Assembly (NCBI GenBank): GCA_949299455.1
Contig: CASGAN010000005.1
Location: 80,013-144,012, forward strand
Direction of reading: 5' to 3'
DNA length: 64,000 nucleotides
Source: an uncultured Oscillospiraceae bacterium
GTDB taxonomy: Bacteria; Bacillota; Clostridia; Oscillospirales; Ruminococcaceae
In this document: one piece after another, positions 33,969 to 43,669 of the stretch
How positions within the stretch are numbered: the stretch's first letter is position 1
How the letters are laid out: each line of letters begins with the position of its first letter
The notes under the pieces: generated by a model
Told to the model about the DNA's origin: nothing
The model's database searches: none
Seen by the model: the letters and a program-made list of their open reading frames with translations, nothing else
Program-made: the position numbers and the translations under genes

Positions 33969-36900
33969 TTATTCCGCCGAAAGCAGATTGTTTGTACTCG
34001 GTTCGGAAAGCGTCAGTGTCAAAAGCTTCGACACGCCGTCTTCCTGCATCGTAACACCATACAGCACATCAGCCGCCTCCATCGTACCGCGGCGGTGCGT
34101 AATCATAATAAACTGCGTCTGTTCGGAAAGCGTTTTCAAATACGCCGCATATTTATCGACGTTCACGTCATCAAGCGCCGCCTCGATCTCGTCGAGGATA
34201 CAAAACGGCGCCGGATGTACCCGCAGAATCGCAAAGTAAATCGCAATCGCCACAAACGCCTGCTCACCGCCGGAGAGAAGCGTTAAATTTTTGATCACCT
34301 TTCCGGGCGGCTCGACATGAATCTCGATGCCTGTTTCCAGCACGTCGGATGGATCGGTCATCGTGAGCTCTGCGCGGCCGCCACCGAACAGATCGACAAA
34401 AATCTGTTTGAAGTGGCGGTTGATCTGCGCGAAATTCTCCGAAAACACCGTTTTCATCTGCTGAGTGAGTTCATCGATGAGCTTTAACAGTTCCCGTTTT
34501 GACTGCTCCGCATCCGAGATCTGATGTGTTAAGAAGGTATATCGTTCGTTGACCTCACGGTATTCCTCGATGGCGTCCACATTGACACTGCCGAGTGCAC
34601 GGATTTTATTCCGCACGGCTGAAAGCATCATGTTTGCTTTTGTCAGATCCTCAACCGGCTTTGCAAGCTTTATAGCCTCCGCACGGGTGAGTTCATATTC
34701 GCTCCAGAGCTTTTCGACAAGCTCGTCAAACGTCTTTTGAATCTGCGCTTTCCGCTCCTCGAGCCGTACCGATTCGCTCATATACTGCTCGCGAATCTGC
34801 TGAAGCTTTCGTTCTTCCTCACGCAGTGATGTTGTTTTTCCCTCAGCCTCCTGCCGTTTGACCGAAAGCACCGCGATTTCCTTGTCTACTTCGGCAAACC
34901 GCGTTTGAAGCGTTTTACAAAATGCTTGTTTTTCTTCGATTTTTACGCGGATTTCTTCGTTATCTGCAAGAAGCTGTTCACACAGTGCGTAAAGCCGCTC
35001 TTTCTGATCAGCTCCCATTTCTGCGGTTCGCTTGATCATCTCAATCTCCTGGCAGAGAAGCGCGTATTCTTTCATCGCTTCGCTGTATGCGTCACGAATC
35101 CGTCCGGTATCCTGTTCAGTCTGCTGTTCTGCGCCCTCTGTTTTCACGATTTCTTCGTGAAGCGAAGCGAGCACCTGCTCAATCTCCGCAATCTGTGCGT
35201 CTGCCGCTTCCTCGCGGTGTGTGAGCATCGCGATCGTCTCTTCAAACGATTTCGCTCGTTCAGCACGAACCTGCTCGTCGTCACGCTCATGCGAAATCTG
35301 TTCGCGTGCCTGCGCAATCAACGAAGAAAGTCGCGCTTTCTCGCTCTGCGCACGGATATTGTCCTCCTGCATCGTGCGGCTTTGCGCCTCGGAAGCCGAA
35401 ATTTCCGCCGAGAGTTTTCTCACTTCCTGCTCAATCGATGCAAACGATTCTGAAAGCGACTGCTTTTTCTCGGAAAGTGTGCGTGCAACGGTGCGGAGTT
35501 CTAAAATCTCGTTTTTCCGGCTCAAAAGACCGGTGCTTTTATTTTTGGAACCGCCTGTCATCGAACCGCCGGCGTTGACCACCTGACCATCGAGTGTGAC
35601 AATGCGGAATTTATACTGATTGGCCTTTGCGATCGAAACCGCATCGTCCAAATCCTCCGCCACAACGACACGGCCGAGCAGGGAATCCATCACACCCTGA
35701 TACACCGGTGCAAACGACACAAGATTGCATGCAAGACCAACAAAGCCGTCAAACCGCTCGAGCCCGCGGCAGTCTAATCGATTGCCTTTGACAGCGGACA
35801 ACGGCAAAAATGTTGCACGGCCGAGTTTTTCTTCCTTGAGCAGACGAATCGCCGCTTTTGCATTCTCTTCGTTTTCGGTAATAATATGCTGCAGCGAACC
35901 GGACAGCGCCGTTTCAATTGCTGTTGCATATTGATCCTTTACCGTAATGCAGTTGGACACTGTGCCGTGAATACCCGAAAGCACACCGCGCTGTCCGCGT
36001 TTTAATACCTCTTTGACACTAAATGCATAGCCATCGAGGCTTTGTTCCATCGCCGTGAGCAGCTTTTCTTTCTGGGAAGCTTCTGTGAGCTGTTTGTCGA
36101 TCGCACGGATTTCCTCACTAAGCGCATCCCGTTTTTGCTCCCTGCGCTCTTTTTTGAGTGAAAGACCAGCACGAGCATTTTTCTCGCGCTCCATCTGTTC
36201 TGTCACCGATGCAATCAGCGCATCTGCCTGAAGAATCGACTGCTCATAAGAAGCAAGCTGTTCTTTCTGATGTGCAATCATCTGTGCCCGACGCTCTGCA
36301 TCGGCATTTAGCTGTGCAAGCGACTCGCTTGCCGCCTGTTTGGCAAGCTGTGCCGATGATTTGTCGATGGTCATTTTATGCAGTTTTTCCCGTTCAGCCT
36401 GCTCTCTCTTGGCAAGCTCTGCACGCTGTGCAAAAATCAGCGCGCGCTTTTCCTCGCTGTCCGTTTGTTCTTTTAACAGCAATTCCGCTTTTTCTTTCAT
36501 TTTCTGCGCTTCGGTTTGTTTTTCTTCCACACGATGCGCAGCATCTAAAACAGTCTGCTCCGTCTGCAAAATATCAAGTTCGGTGCGTTTTCTCTGTTCA
36601 TCGTTGTGACGGATATCGTTTTCGAGCACCGCACATTCCGATTCCGCCGCAGAAACCTCCGCCTGCATCTTCGTTTTTTGCTGCCGGAGCGTATCCGCTT
36701 CCACCATACAGCGCTGCATCTCTTCAAACACTGATGCAGACTGTGCTTCATTTTGCTTTAGAAGATCATCCGTTTCGGCAAGACGCTGACTGCTCACCAA
36801 AAGCTTGTCGCTTTGATCCTTCAGCGCACGGTTTGACGATTCGATCGTATCGGTCCAGATGGAAACTTCGAGTTCCTTTTTCTCGGCGGCAAGCGTCAAA

Positions 36901-37544
36901 AACGCTTTTGCCTTCTCCGACTGGGAACGAAGCGGTGCCAAACGGCTTTCAAGTTCTGTCAGGATGTCACGCAGCCGCGCCAAATTCTCCTCAGCACGCA
37001 CAAGATTGCGCTGTGCCTCCGTTTTGCGGTAACGGAATTTCGCAATTCCAGCCGCCTCTTCAAAGATCTCGCGCCGCTGTGTGCTCTTTGCCTGCACAAT
37101 CTCTGCGATTTTGCCCTGTCCAACCAGCGAATAGCCGTCTTTTCCCAAACCGGTATCGAGAAAACTCTCCTGCAAATCACGAAGCCGCACCGGTTTGCGG
37201 TTGATCATATATTCACTCTCGCCCGACCGGTCATACCGGCGGGTGATTGTCACTTCATCTTCCTCAATATGGAGTGTGCGGTCTTTGTTGTCAATCGTCA
37301 AAGACACCTCGGCAAATCCCTGCGCTCTGCGCGTTTTCGTACCGGTGAAGATGACGTCCTCCATCTTATCGCCGCGGAGTGTTTTGGTCGACTGCTCACC
37401 GAGCACCCAACGCACCGCGTCGCTGATATTACTTTTACCACTGCCGTTCGGACCGACAACGGCGGTAAGTCCGTTTCCGAATGTCACCTTTGTCTTGTCA
37501 GGGAACGACTTAAACCCCTGAATTTCCAGACTTTTTAGCCGCAA
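33969..37544 (-). CDS. smc: Chromosome partition protein SMC
   Basis: A 1191-residue condensin ATPase. The N-terminal head has GPNGSGKSNISDAVRW (Walker A) and the Q-loop region; long coiled coils flank a hinge (about 505-665, GIHGTVSNCITVKDQYATAI). The C-terminal head has the LLSGGEQAFVAIAIYF signature and CILDEIEAALDD Walker B. The start is TTG at 37544 (LRLKSLEIQGFKSFPDK), 8 nt after AAGGAG; upstream readings overlap the radical SAM gene by far more and add unconserved residues. Even so it overlaps that gene by 35 nt. Confidence 0.96.
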   Translation of the reverse strand: MRLKSLEIQGFKSFPDKTKVTFGNGLTAVVGPNGSGKSNISDAVRWVLGEQSTKTLRGDKMEDVIFTGTKTRRAQGFAEVSLTIDNKDRTLHIEEDEVTITRRYDRSGESEYMINRKPVRLRDLQESFLDTGLGKDGYSLVGQGKIAEIVQAKSTQRREIFEEAAGIAKFRYRKTEAQRNLVRAEENLARLRDILTELESRLAPLRSQSEKAKAFLTLAAEKKELEVSIWTDTIESSNRALKDQSDKLLVSSQRLAETDDLLKQNEAQSASVFEEMQRCMVEADTLRQQKTKMQAEVSAAESECAVLENDIRHNDEQRKRTELDILQTEQTVLDAAHRVEEKQTEAQKMKEKAELLLKEQTDSEEKRALIFAQRAELAKREQAEREKLHKMTIDKSSAQLAKQAASESLAQLNADAERRAQMIAHQKEQLASYEQSILQADALIASVTEQMEREKNARAGLSLKKERREQKRDALSEEIRAIDKQLTEASQKEKLLTAMEQSLDGYAFSVKEVLKRGQRGVLSGIHGTVSNCITVKDQYATAIETALSGSLQHIITENEENAKAAIRLLKEEKLGRATFLPLSAVKGNRLDCRGLERFDGFVGLACNLVSFAPVYQGVMDSLLGRVVVAEDLDDAVSIAKANQYKFRIVTLDGQVVNAGGSMTGGSKNKSTGLLSRKNEILELRTVARTLSEKKQSLSESFASIEQEVRKLSAEISASEAQSRTMQEDNIRAQSEKARLSSLIAQAREQISHERDDEQVRAERAKSFEETIAMLTHREEAADAQIAEIEQVLASLHEEIVKTEGAEQQTEQDTGRIRDAYSEAMKEYALLCQEIEMIKRTAEMGADQKERLYALCEQLLADNEEIRVKIEEKQAFCKTLQTRFAEVDKEIAVLSVKRQEAEGKTTSLREEERKLQQIREQYMSESVRLEERKAQIQKTFDELVEKLWSEYELTRAEAIKLAKPVEDLTKANMMLSAVRNKIRALGSVNVDAIEEYREVNERYTFLTHQISDAEQSKRELLKLIDELTQQMKTVFSENFAQINRHFKQIFVDLFGGGRAELTMTDPSDVLETGIEIHVEPPGKVIKNLTLLSGGEQAFVAIAIYFAILRVHPAPFCILDEIEAALDDVNVDKYAAYLKTLSEQTQFIMITHRRGTMEAADVLYGVTMQEDGVSKLLTLTLSEPSTNNLLSAE

Positions 37545-38547
37545 ATTTCTCACTCCTTTCCACAAGTACACGATCCGCCGAAATCCGTTCATCCGGCTTT
37601 ATTTTGAGGAAAAATCCTCTTGTTTCAAATTCTTTTTTATTACACTGCTTATGTCCCACCGCTTTTGACACACACGACGGATGCACAAACACTGTATAGT
37701 GTCCGTTCGGCTGTCCGCACAACGCCTCTTCTATCCGCCGCCGGTACAGCACCGATTCACACAGCTCACGAAACGCCGGGTGGTAGAGTCCACCTATTTG
37801 CGTCTTAATCAATGACGCGGAATCCTGAAGTCCAAGACGAATGACGGGTATACCGTGCGCATCAAAAAGCTCAAGCAAATCTGCACACACTTCTACGCCT
37901 GTCCGAAGCGTCATCGGCACATACGCGCCCACTTCATACAGCGACGCAAGCATCGTTCCTTTGACGATCACTGTCGGATAAATCCGCACAAAATCCGGCG
38001 AAAGCGCACACAGTTCCTTTGCGGTAACCATTGCATCCTCAGGACGGGTGTCACCGTAAAGCCCGACCATCATCTGAAGCCCGAGCGAAAATCCCGCCGC
38101 CTTGATGCGTTTTGACGCCTGTCGTACATCTTCCGCTGTGTGGCCGCGTCCGTTTTTTAAAAGCACCTCATCCCGCATCGACTGCGCACCGAGTTCGATT
38201 GTTTTCACGCCATATTCTTTGAGCAGTGAAAGCATCGGCATCTCGACTGCATCGGGACGGGTAGACACCCGAATGCCCGCGCAATCTCCGTGTTCAACAA
38301 ACGGAAATGCTGCCGTCAGATACGCACGCACCCGCTCCTCGCCGATCGCTGTAAAGCTGCCGCCGAAAAACGCCACTTCCATATCAGAAGTGAGCAAGCC
38401 CTGCTCTTTCGCCCGCGCCAATGTATCTGCCACTTCCTGCGGTGTGACTGCCACTTCCTGTCCGGAAATGGCGTGCTGCTCGCAGAAGCTGCACTGATGC
38501 GGACAGCCGTAATGCGGGATAAAAAACGGAAACGTCTTATGTTTCAT
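37510..38547 (-). CDS. Radical SAM protein (Elp3-like core) between rnc and smc
   Basis: A 345-residue radical SAM protein. The cluster motif CX3CX2C is in HYGCPHQCSFCEQ at residues 14-26, followed by EVAFFGGSFTAIG (GGE-type), RPDAV and IELGAQSMRDEVL. This resembles the catalytic core of Elp3-type proteins without the acetyltransferase part; such genes are common between rnc and smc in Clostridia and are uncharacterised. The ATG lies inside the rnc 3' end (11-nt overlap). A tRNA or ribosome modification role is inference. Confidence 0.88.
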   Translation of the reverse strand: MKHKTFPFFIPHYGCPHQCSFCEQHAISGQEVAVTPQEVADTLARAKEQGLLTSDMEVAFFGGSFTAIGEERVRAYLTAAFPFVEHGDCAGIRVSTRPDAVEMPMLSLLKEYGVKTIELGAQSMRDEVLLKNGRGHTAEDVRQASKRIKAAGFSLGLQMMVGLYGDTRPEDAMVTAKELCALSPDFVRIYPTVIVKGTMLASLYEVGAYVPMTLRTGVEVCADLLELFDAHGIPVIRLGLQDSASLIKTQIGGLYHPAFRELCESVLYRRRIEEALCGQPNGHYTVFVHPSCVSKAVGHKQCNKKEFETRGFFLKIKPDERISADRVLVERSEKFAAKKSGNSGV

Positions 38548-39226
38548 AGCCCATGAGCGAAAGCGCCTCTTTTGCCGCGAGCTGCTCGGCCTGCTTTTTG
38601 CTGCGGCCTGTACCGGTGCCGATCACGTTCGAGTTTAGATGTACTTCGACTGTGAACGCCTTATTGTGATCAGGACCCGACTCGCCGACGAGCACATATT
38701 CGATTTTTTCCTCGCGGTTTTTCTGGATGATCTCCTGAAGCGCAGTTTTATAGTCGCTCGTCATACTGATGCGGTGAATATCCATGTGCTTTGGCATAAA
38801 GCGGAGCACAAACCGCTTCGCCGGCTCATAGCCGCCGTCTAGATAAATCGCCGCCAAAACGGCCTCAAACGCATCGGAAACTACAGACGGCCGCGTGCGA
38901 CCGCCAGTGTTCTCCTCACCTTTTCCGAGCAGGATAAAATCGCCAAGTCCGATTTCGTTTGCAAACTGAAACAAACTCTTTTCGCACACAAGCGATGCAC
39001 GAAGCTTTGTCAAATCTCCTTCCGGCTGATGTCGATAGTGCGAAAACAGATACTCCGCAACGATCAACGACAGCACGGAATCGCCCAAAAATTCGAGCCG
39101 TTCGTTATCCTTTAAGTTGCGCCGACCCTCATGTGAATAAGAGGAATGGGTAAGCGCCTCATTTAAGAGAATCGGATTTTCAAACGAATATCCGATTGCC
39201 TCTTCAATTTTTTTAAACTGTTCCAT
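38537..39226 (-). CDS. rnc: Ribonuclease III
   Basis: A 229-residue double-strand RNA endonuclease. The signature is DNERLEFLGDSVLSLIVAEYL, with the second acidic site in SDAFEAVLAAIYLDGG; a dsRNA-binding domain occupies about 155-226 (DYKTALQEIIQKN, GTGRSKKQAEQLAAKEAL). It overlaps plsX by 14 nt. In Bacillus acpP lies between plsX and rnc; here it is absent. Confidence 0.97.
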   Translation of the reverse strand: MEQFKKIEEAIGYSFENPILLNEALTHSSYSHEGRRNLKDNERLEFLGDSVLSLIVAEYLFSHYRHQPEGDLTKLRASLVCEKSLFQFANEIGLGDFILLGKGEENTGGRTRPSVVSDAFEAVLAAIYLDGGYEPAKRFVLRFMPKHMDIHRISMTSDYKTALQEIIQKNREEKIEYVLVGESGPDHNKAFTVEVHLNSNVIGTGTGRSKKQAEQLAAKEALSLMGYET

Positions 39227-40244
39227 CGTTTTGTCTTTCCTTGTTTTGCTGTCTTAACTGTTCCATCGAGGACGTGATCTCGCCGATGACATCCATCTTC
39301 ACGAAATCACGCGCCTGACGGATTGCATTTTTAAATGCCACACCGTTTGAACTGCCGTGTGCTTTGATAACCGGCTTTGAAATGCCCAAAAGCGGTGCGC
39401 CGCCGTATTCGGTGTAGTCCATCTTTTTCTTAAAGCTTTTGACTTTTTTGAGTACCAAAAGACCGGCGAGTGTTCCCATAAACGAACTTTTGAAAATATC
39501 TTTGAGTGCGTTGCCGATCATTTTGCCAAGGCCTTCGGTGAGCTTTAAAATCACGTTTCCGGTAAAACCGTCGGTGATGACCACGTCTGCATCGCCTCGC
39601 GGAATATAGCGCGGTTCAATATTACCGGTGAAGTGGAACAGGTCGCTGTCCTTCATCATGGCATGCACACCAAGTTCGAGCGCACGGCCTTTTGTTTCCT
39701 CGGCGCCGATATTGACAACTGCCACGCGCGGAGATGCGATTTTCATGATCTTCTCCATATACACAGAACCCATCACGCCGAACTGCACGAGCATTTCCGG
39801 ACGGCATTCAACGTTTGCGCCTGCGTCCATAAGCATGTAGCATCCGCTTTCCGACGGGATAATCGGTGCGAGTGTCGCACGGCGTACGCCTTTGATTCGG
39901 CGCAGCATGAGCGATGCACCGACAACCATTGCGCCGGTACTTCCCGCGCAGACAACGGCGTCGCCTTTGCCCTCGTTTAACAGTTCAAACGCTTTTGCCA
40001 TCGAAGAATCTTTATATTCGGTCATAATATCCTGCGGATGTGCATCCACCGGAATGACGCTCGGCGCATGGACGATCTCGATGCCGTCAAGCGAAATATT
40101 GTTTTCTTTTGCGCAGTCTAAAAGCTTCTGTTTGTCGCCGGTCATGATGATGGAAACGCCATATTCGTCCACCGCCATCCGGCTTCCTTCCAAAACGGCT
40201 TTCGGCGCATGATCGCCGCCGAATCCGTCGATAATGATTCTCAT
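39213..40244 (-). CDS. plsX: Phosphate acyltransferase PlsX
   Basis: A 343-residue peripheral membrane enzyme converting acyl-ACP to acyl-phosphate for phospholipid synthesis. Hallmarks: IIIDGFGGDHAPKAVLEGSR at the start, DAVVCAGSTGAMVVGA, and DVVITDGFTGNVILKLTEG. ATG follows AAGAGGGGGAAGAATA and shares one base with the trmFO stop (TAATG). No fabD, fabG or acpP accompanies it. Confidence 0.96.
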   Translation of the reverse strand: MRIIIDGFGGDHAPKAVLEGSRMAVDEYGVSIIMTGDKQKLLDCAKENNISLDGIEIVHAPSVIPVDAHPQDIMTEYKDSSMAKAFELLNEGKGDAVVCAGSTGAMVVGASLMLRRIKGVRRATLAPIIPSESGCYMLMDAGANVECRPEMLVQFGVMGSVYMEKIMKIASPRVAVVNIGAEETKGRALELGVHAMMKDSDLFHFTGNIEPRYIPRGDADVVITDGFTGNVILKLTEGLGKMIGNALKDIFKSSFMGTLAGLLVLKKVKSFKKKMDYTEYGGAPLLGISKPVIKAHGSSNGVAFKNAIRQARDFVKMDVIGEITSSMEQLRQQNKERQNDGTV

Positions 40245-41560
40245 TATTCTTCCCCCTCTTGTCTTAATACCCGGTCAAGCGACGCGAGCGCACGCTCCGC
40301 CAGCTGCCGGTACCGTTCTTTTTTGTCGCGCACCGGTGTATTAAGCGGCGGCAGAATGCCCATATTCGCACCCATCGGCTGAAAATCGGTGACGGTTTCG
40401 TCCGAAATATATCGGCTCAGCGCACCGCACATCGTATCTGCCGGAAGTGCAAGCGCCGGTTTTCCCTGCAAATAGCGGAACATATTTTTTGCCGCAACAA
40501 TACCGCTCATCGCCGACTCCATATAGCCCTCAACACCGGTCATCTGCCCTGCAAAATAAAGTCCCGGCCGTTCTTTGAAAGAGAACGACGCATGAAGCAA
40601 ACGCGGTGAATCCAAAAACGTATTGCGATGCATCACGCCATAGCGCGCAAACTCCGCATGTTCAAGGCCTGGAATCATCGAAAACACGCGCTTTTGCTCG
40701 CCGAATTTCAGATTCGTCTGGAATCCGACCAGATTATAAAGCGTGCCGTCTGCATTTTCTTTACGAAGCTGCACGACTGCCCACGGACGGTGTCCTGTGC
40801 GCGGATCACGCAGTCCCACTGGCTTTAACGGACCGAACCGGATCGTATCGGCGCCGCGTTTTGCCATCACTTCCACCGGCATGCAGCCCTCATACACTTT
40901 AAGTCCGTCCGCACGGTCAAAGCTGTGCATGGGCGCCGATTCTGCCGAAATAAGCGCTTCATAAAACCGCTCATATTCCTCTTTGTTCATCGGACAGTTT
41001 AAATAATCGTCGTCGCCACGGTCATACCGGGATGCCGCAAACGCAACAGACCGGTCAATGCTTTCCGCTGTGACGATCGGTGCCGCCGCATCGTAGAAAC
41101 TTAATCGCTGTTTGTGCACAAGCTCGCCAATGGCATCTGCCAGTGCATCCGACGTGAGCGGGCCGCTTGCAATGATGCAGTTTCCGTCCGGAATTTCGGT
41201 GACTTCTTTAGAAATGACCGTAATATTCGGATGTGTTTTGATTTTCTCTGTGATATAGTCAGAAAACAGTGTGCGGTCGACTGCCAGTGCACCGCCTGCC
41301 GCAACACTGCATTGTGCAGCGCTTTCGAGCGTCAGCGATCCCATGTGCCGCATTTCTTCTTTTAAAAGGCCTGCGGCGCTTTCCACCCGTGCGGCTTTTA
41401 AGGAATTGGAGCAGACAAGCTCGGCAAATCCGCTGTAATGGTGCGCAGGCGAATATTTCTCTGGCTTCATCTCATAAAGCGAAACCGAAACGCCGTGCTG
41501 TGCAAGCCAATAGGCCGCTTCACAGCCTGCAAGGCCTGCGCCGATCACTGTAACATTCAT
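40244..41560 (-). CDS. trmFO: Methylenetetrahydrofolate-tRNA (uracil-5-)-methyltransferase TrmFO
   Basis: A 438-residue flavoprotein making m5U54 in tRNA with methylene-THF and FADH2. The dinucleotide fold VIGAGLAGCEAAYWL starts the protein, followed by LYEMKPEKYSPAHH, FAELVCSNSLKA, and the late GLYFAGQMTGVEGYMESA. The start overlaps the topA stop as ATGA, the same order as topA-trmFO in Bacillus. Confidence 0.97.
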   Translation of the reverse strand: MNVTVIGAGLAGCEAAYWLAQHGVSVSLYEMKPEKYSPAHHYSGFAELVCSNSLKAARVESAAGLLKEEMRHMGSLTLESAAQCSVAAGGALAVDRTLFSDYITEKIKTHPNITVISKEVTEIPDGNCIIASGPLTSDALADAIGELVHKQRLSFYDAAAPIVTAESIDRSVAFAASRYDRGDDDYLNCPMNKEEYERFYEALISAESAPMHSFDRADGLKVYEGCMPVEVMAKRGADTIRFGPLKPVGLRDPRTGHRPWAVVQLRKENADGTLYNLVGFQTNLKFGEQKRVFSMIPGLEHAEFARYGVMHRNTFLDSPRLLHASFSFKERPGLYFAGQMTGVEGYMESAMSGIVAAKNMFRYLQGKPALALPADTMCGALSRYISDETVTDFQPMGANMGILPPLNTPVRDKKERYRQLAERALASLDRVLRQEGEE

Positions 41561-43644
41561 TCGTCTTTCAATCCTCTTTCATAGCTGCACGATTCGTTTG
41601 AACAATAGATTTTGCCGTTGCGGCCGCTCTTTTTGAGCAGTGTTTTGCCGCACTGCGGACAGTGCTCTGCAATCGGCGGGTCCCAGGACAAGAACGAGCA
41701 TTCCGGATTCTTTTCGCATCCATAGAATTTCTTGCCCTTTTTCGATTTCTTCTCGAGAATTTTAGAACCGCAAAGCGGACATTCGCCCGGCATTTCGCTG
41801 ACGATGCGTTTTGTGTTTTTGCATTCCGGATAGCCCGGGCAAGCGAGGAATTTGCCAAACCGTCCGCTTTTGATGACCATGTTGCGTCCGCAGAGTTCGC
41901 AGACGACATCGGTTTCCTCGTCAGGAATGCGGTACGATTTGCCCTCGGTTTCTGCCTCTGCTTTTGCGAGCGTTTCCTCAAAACCGTCATAGAAGCTGTG
42001 CAAAACAGCTGTCCAGGACTTGTCGCCATCCTCGATCTCGTCGAGATCTTTCTCCATATTCGCTGTAAAATCAGCGTCAACGATTTTTTCAAAATGCTCT
42101 TTCATGAGCTTCGTCGTCACTTCACCGAGTTCCGTCGGTTTTAACTGCTTGCCCTCGCGCTCGACATAGTTTCTGCCGAGAATCGTCGTAATTGTCGCCG
42201 CATAGGTACTCGGACGGCCGATGCCGTTTTCCTCAAGTTCCTTAATGAGCGATGCCTCTGTGTAACGAGGCGGCGGCTGTGTGAAATGCTGACTGCCTTT
42301 AACATCCTGCGGATCGAGATAATCTTTCTCGGCAAGCGGCGGCAATACACCGCCCTCTTCTTTTTCTTCATCGCGGCTCTCCGTGTATAGCACGGTAAAG
42401 CCGTCGAATTTCACCGTAAAGCCGGATGCTTTGAACGTATAGCCTGCCGCGTCGATCTGTGCCGCCACGGTATCGAGCAGTGCGCTCGCCATCTGGCTTG
42501 CGATAAACCGCTCCCAGATGAGTTTATACAGTTTATACTGATCGGATGTGAGGCTCGCTTTGACCTTGTCCGGCGAAAGCTCCGGCAAGGACGGACGGAT
42601 TGCCTCGTGTGCATCCTGCGCGTTGTTTTTCGATTTATAGACACGCGGCGTCTGCGGAATATACGCTTTTCCGTATGTCTGCTCGATATAATCGGCTGCT
42701 GCCGCTTTTGCTTCGTCGGAAATCCGGAGCGAGTCGGTTCTCATATAGGTAATCAAACCGATTGCGCCAAGTCCTTCCACATCGACGCCCTCATAAAGCT
42801 CCTGCGCCGCTTTCATTGTACGGCGTGCCTGGAAACCGAGTTTGCGTGATGCCTCCTGCTGCATGGTAGAAGTCGTAAACGGCGGCGCCGGCGATTTCTG
42901 ACGCACCCGGTTTGTCACAGACATAACCTGATAATCCGCATGCGCAACAGAAGCCAAAATGGCGTCCGTTTCCTCTTTTGTATGCAGATCCATCTTTTTG
43001 CCGTCTTTGCCGTAAAATTTTGCAACAAACGGCTTGTCAGACGACGGCGCTTTCAGCATTGCCTCAATCGACCAGTATTCCTGCGGCACAAAATTGCGGA
43101 TTTCTTCCTCGCGGTCAACAATCATGCGCACCGTCACTGACTGCACACGTCCGGCAGACAAGCCGCTTTTAACTTTTTTCCAGAGAAACGGACTCAGTTT
43201 ATAACCGACTAATCGGTCAAGAATCCGGCGCGCCTGCTGGGAATTAACAAGCGCTTCGTTTACTTTCCGCGGCGAAGCCATACCGCTTTTGACACCGCTT
43301 TTTGTGATCTCATTAAACGTCACACGGTTTTTCTCGTTTAAATCAACACCCAAAAGCTGTGCCAAATGCCAGGAAATTGCCTCGCCTTCACGGTCCGGGT
43401 CGGTTGCAAGATAAATTTTGTCTTTATCCTTTGCCGCCGCTTTCAGCTTTTTGATGGTTTCAGATTGTTTTCGAATGTTAATATATTTTGGCGCAAAATC
43501 ATTTTCGGTGTCCACACCAAGACGCGATTTTGGAAGATCGCGTACATGTCCCATGGATGCAACGACTTCGTAATTTCGGCCCAGATATTTTTTAATTGTT
43601 TTCGCCTTTGCCGGCGATTCCACAATGACCAGTTTCTTTGCCAT
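41557..43644 (-). CDS. topA: DNA topoisomerase I
   Basis: A 695-residue type IA topoisomerase. The Toprim domain (KKLVIVESPAKAKTIKKYLG, ATDPDREGEAISWHL) is followed by the gate with active-site tyrosine in LITYMRTDSLRIS near residue 299. Three C-terminal zinc ribbons are seen (CELCG...CPGYPEC, CPLCG...CEKNPEC, CPQCG...CSNESC). ATG follows GTGGAGGCAGT. Confidence 0.97.
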   Translation of the reverse strand: MAKKLVIVESPAKAKTIKKYLGRNYEVVASMGHVRDLPKSRLGVDTENDFAPKYINIRKQSETIKKLKAAAKDKDKIYLATDPDREGEAISWHLAQLLGVDLNEKNRVTFNEITKSGVKSGMASPRKVNEALVNSQQARRILDRLVGYKLSPFLWKKVKSGLSAGRVQSVTVRMIVDREEEIRNFVPQEYWSIEAMLKAPSSDKPFVAKFYGKDGKKMDLHTKEETDAILASVAHADYQVMSVTNRVRQKSPAPPFTTSTMQQEASRKLGFQARRTMKAAQELYEGVDVEGLGAIGLITYMRTDSLRISDEAKAAAADYIEQTYGKAYIPQTPRVYKSKNNAQDAHEAIRPSLPELSPDKVKASLTSDQYKLYKLIWERFIASQMASALLDTVAAQIDAAGYTFKASGFTVKFDGFTVLYTESRDEEKEEGGVLPPLAEKDYLDPQDVKGSQHFTQPPPRYTEASLIKELEENGIGRPSTYAATITTILGRNYVEREGKQLKPTELGEVTTKLMKEHFEKIVDADFTANMEKDLDEIEDGDKSWTAVLHSFYDGFEETLAKAEAETEGKSYRIPDEETDVVCELCGRNMVIKSGRFGKFLACPGYPECKNTKRIVSEMPGECPLCGSKILEKKSKKGKKFYGCEKNPECSFLSWDPPIAEHCPQCGKTLLKKSGRNGKIYCSNESCSYERGLKDE

Positions 43645-43669
43645 ACTGCCTCCACACCATTTTTTACAC

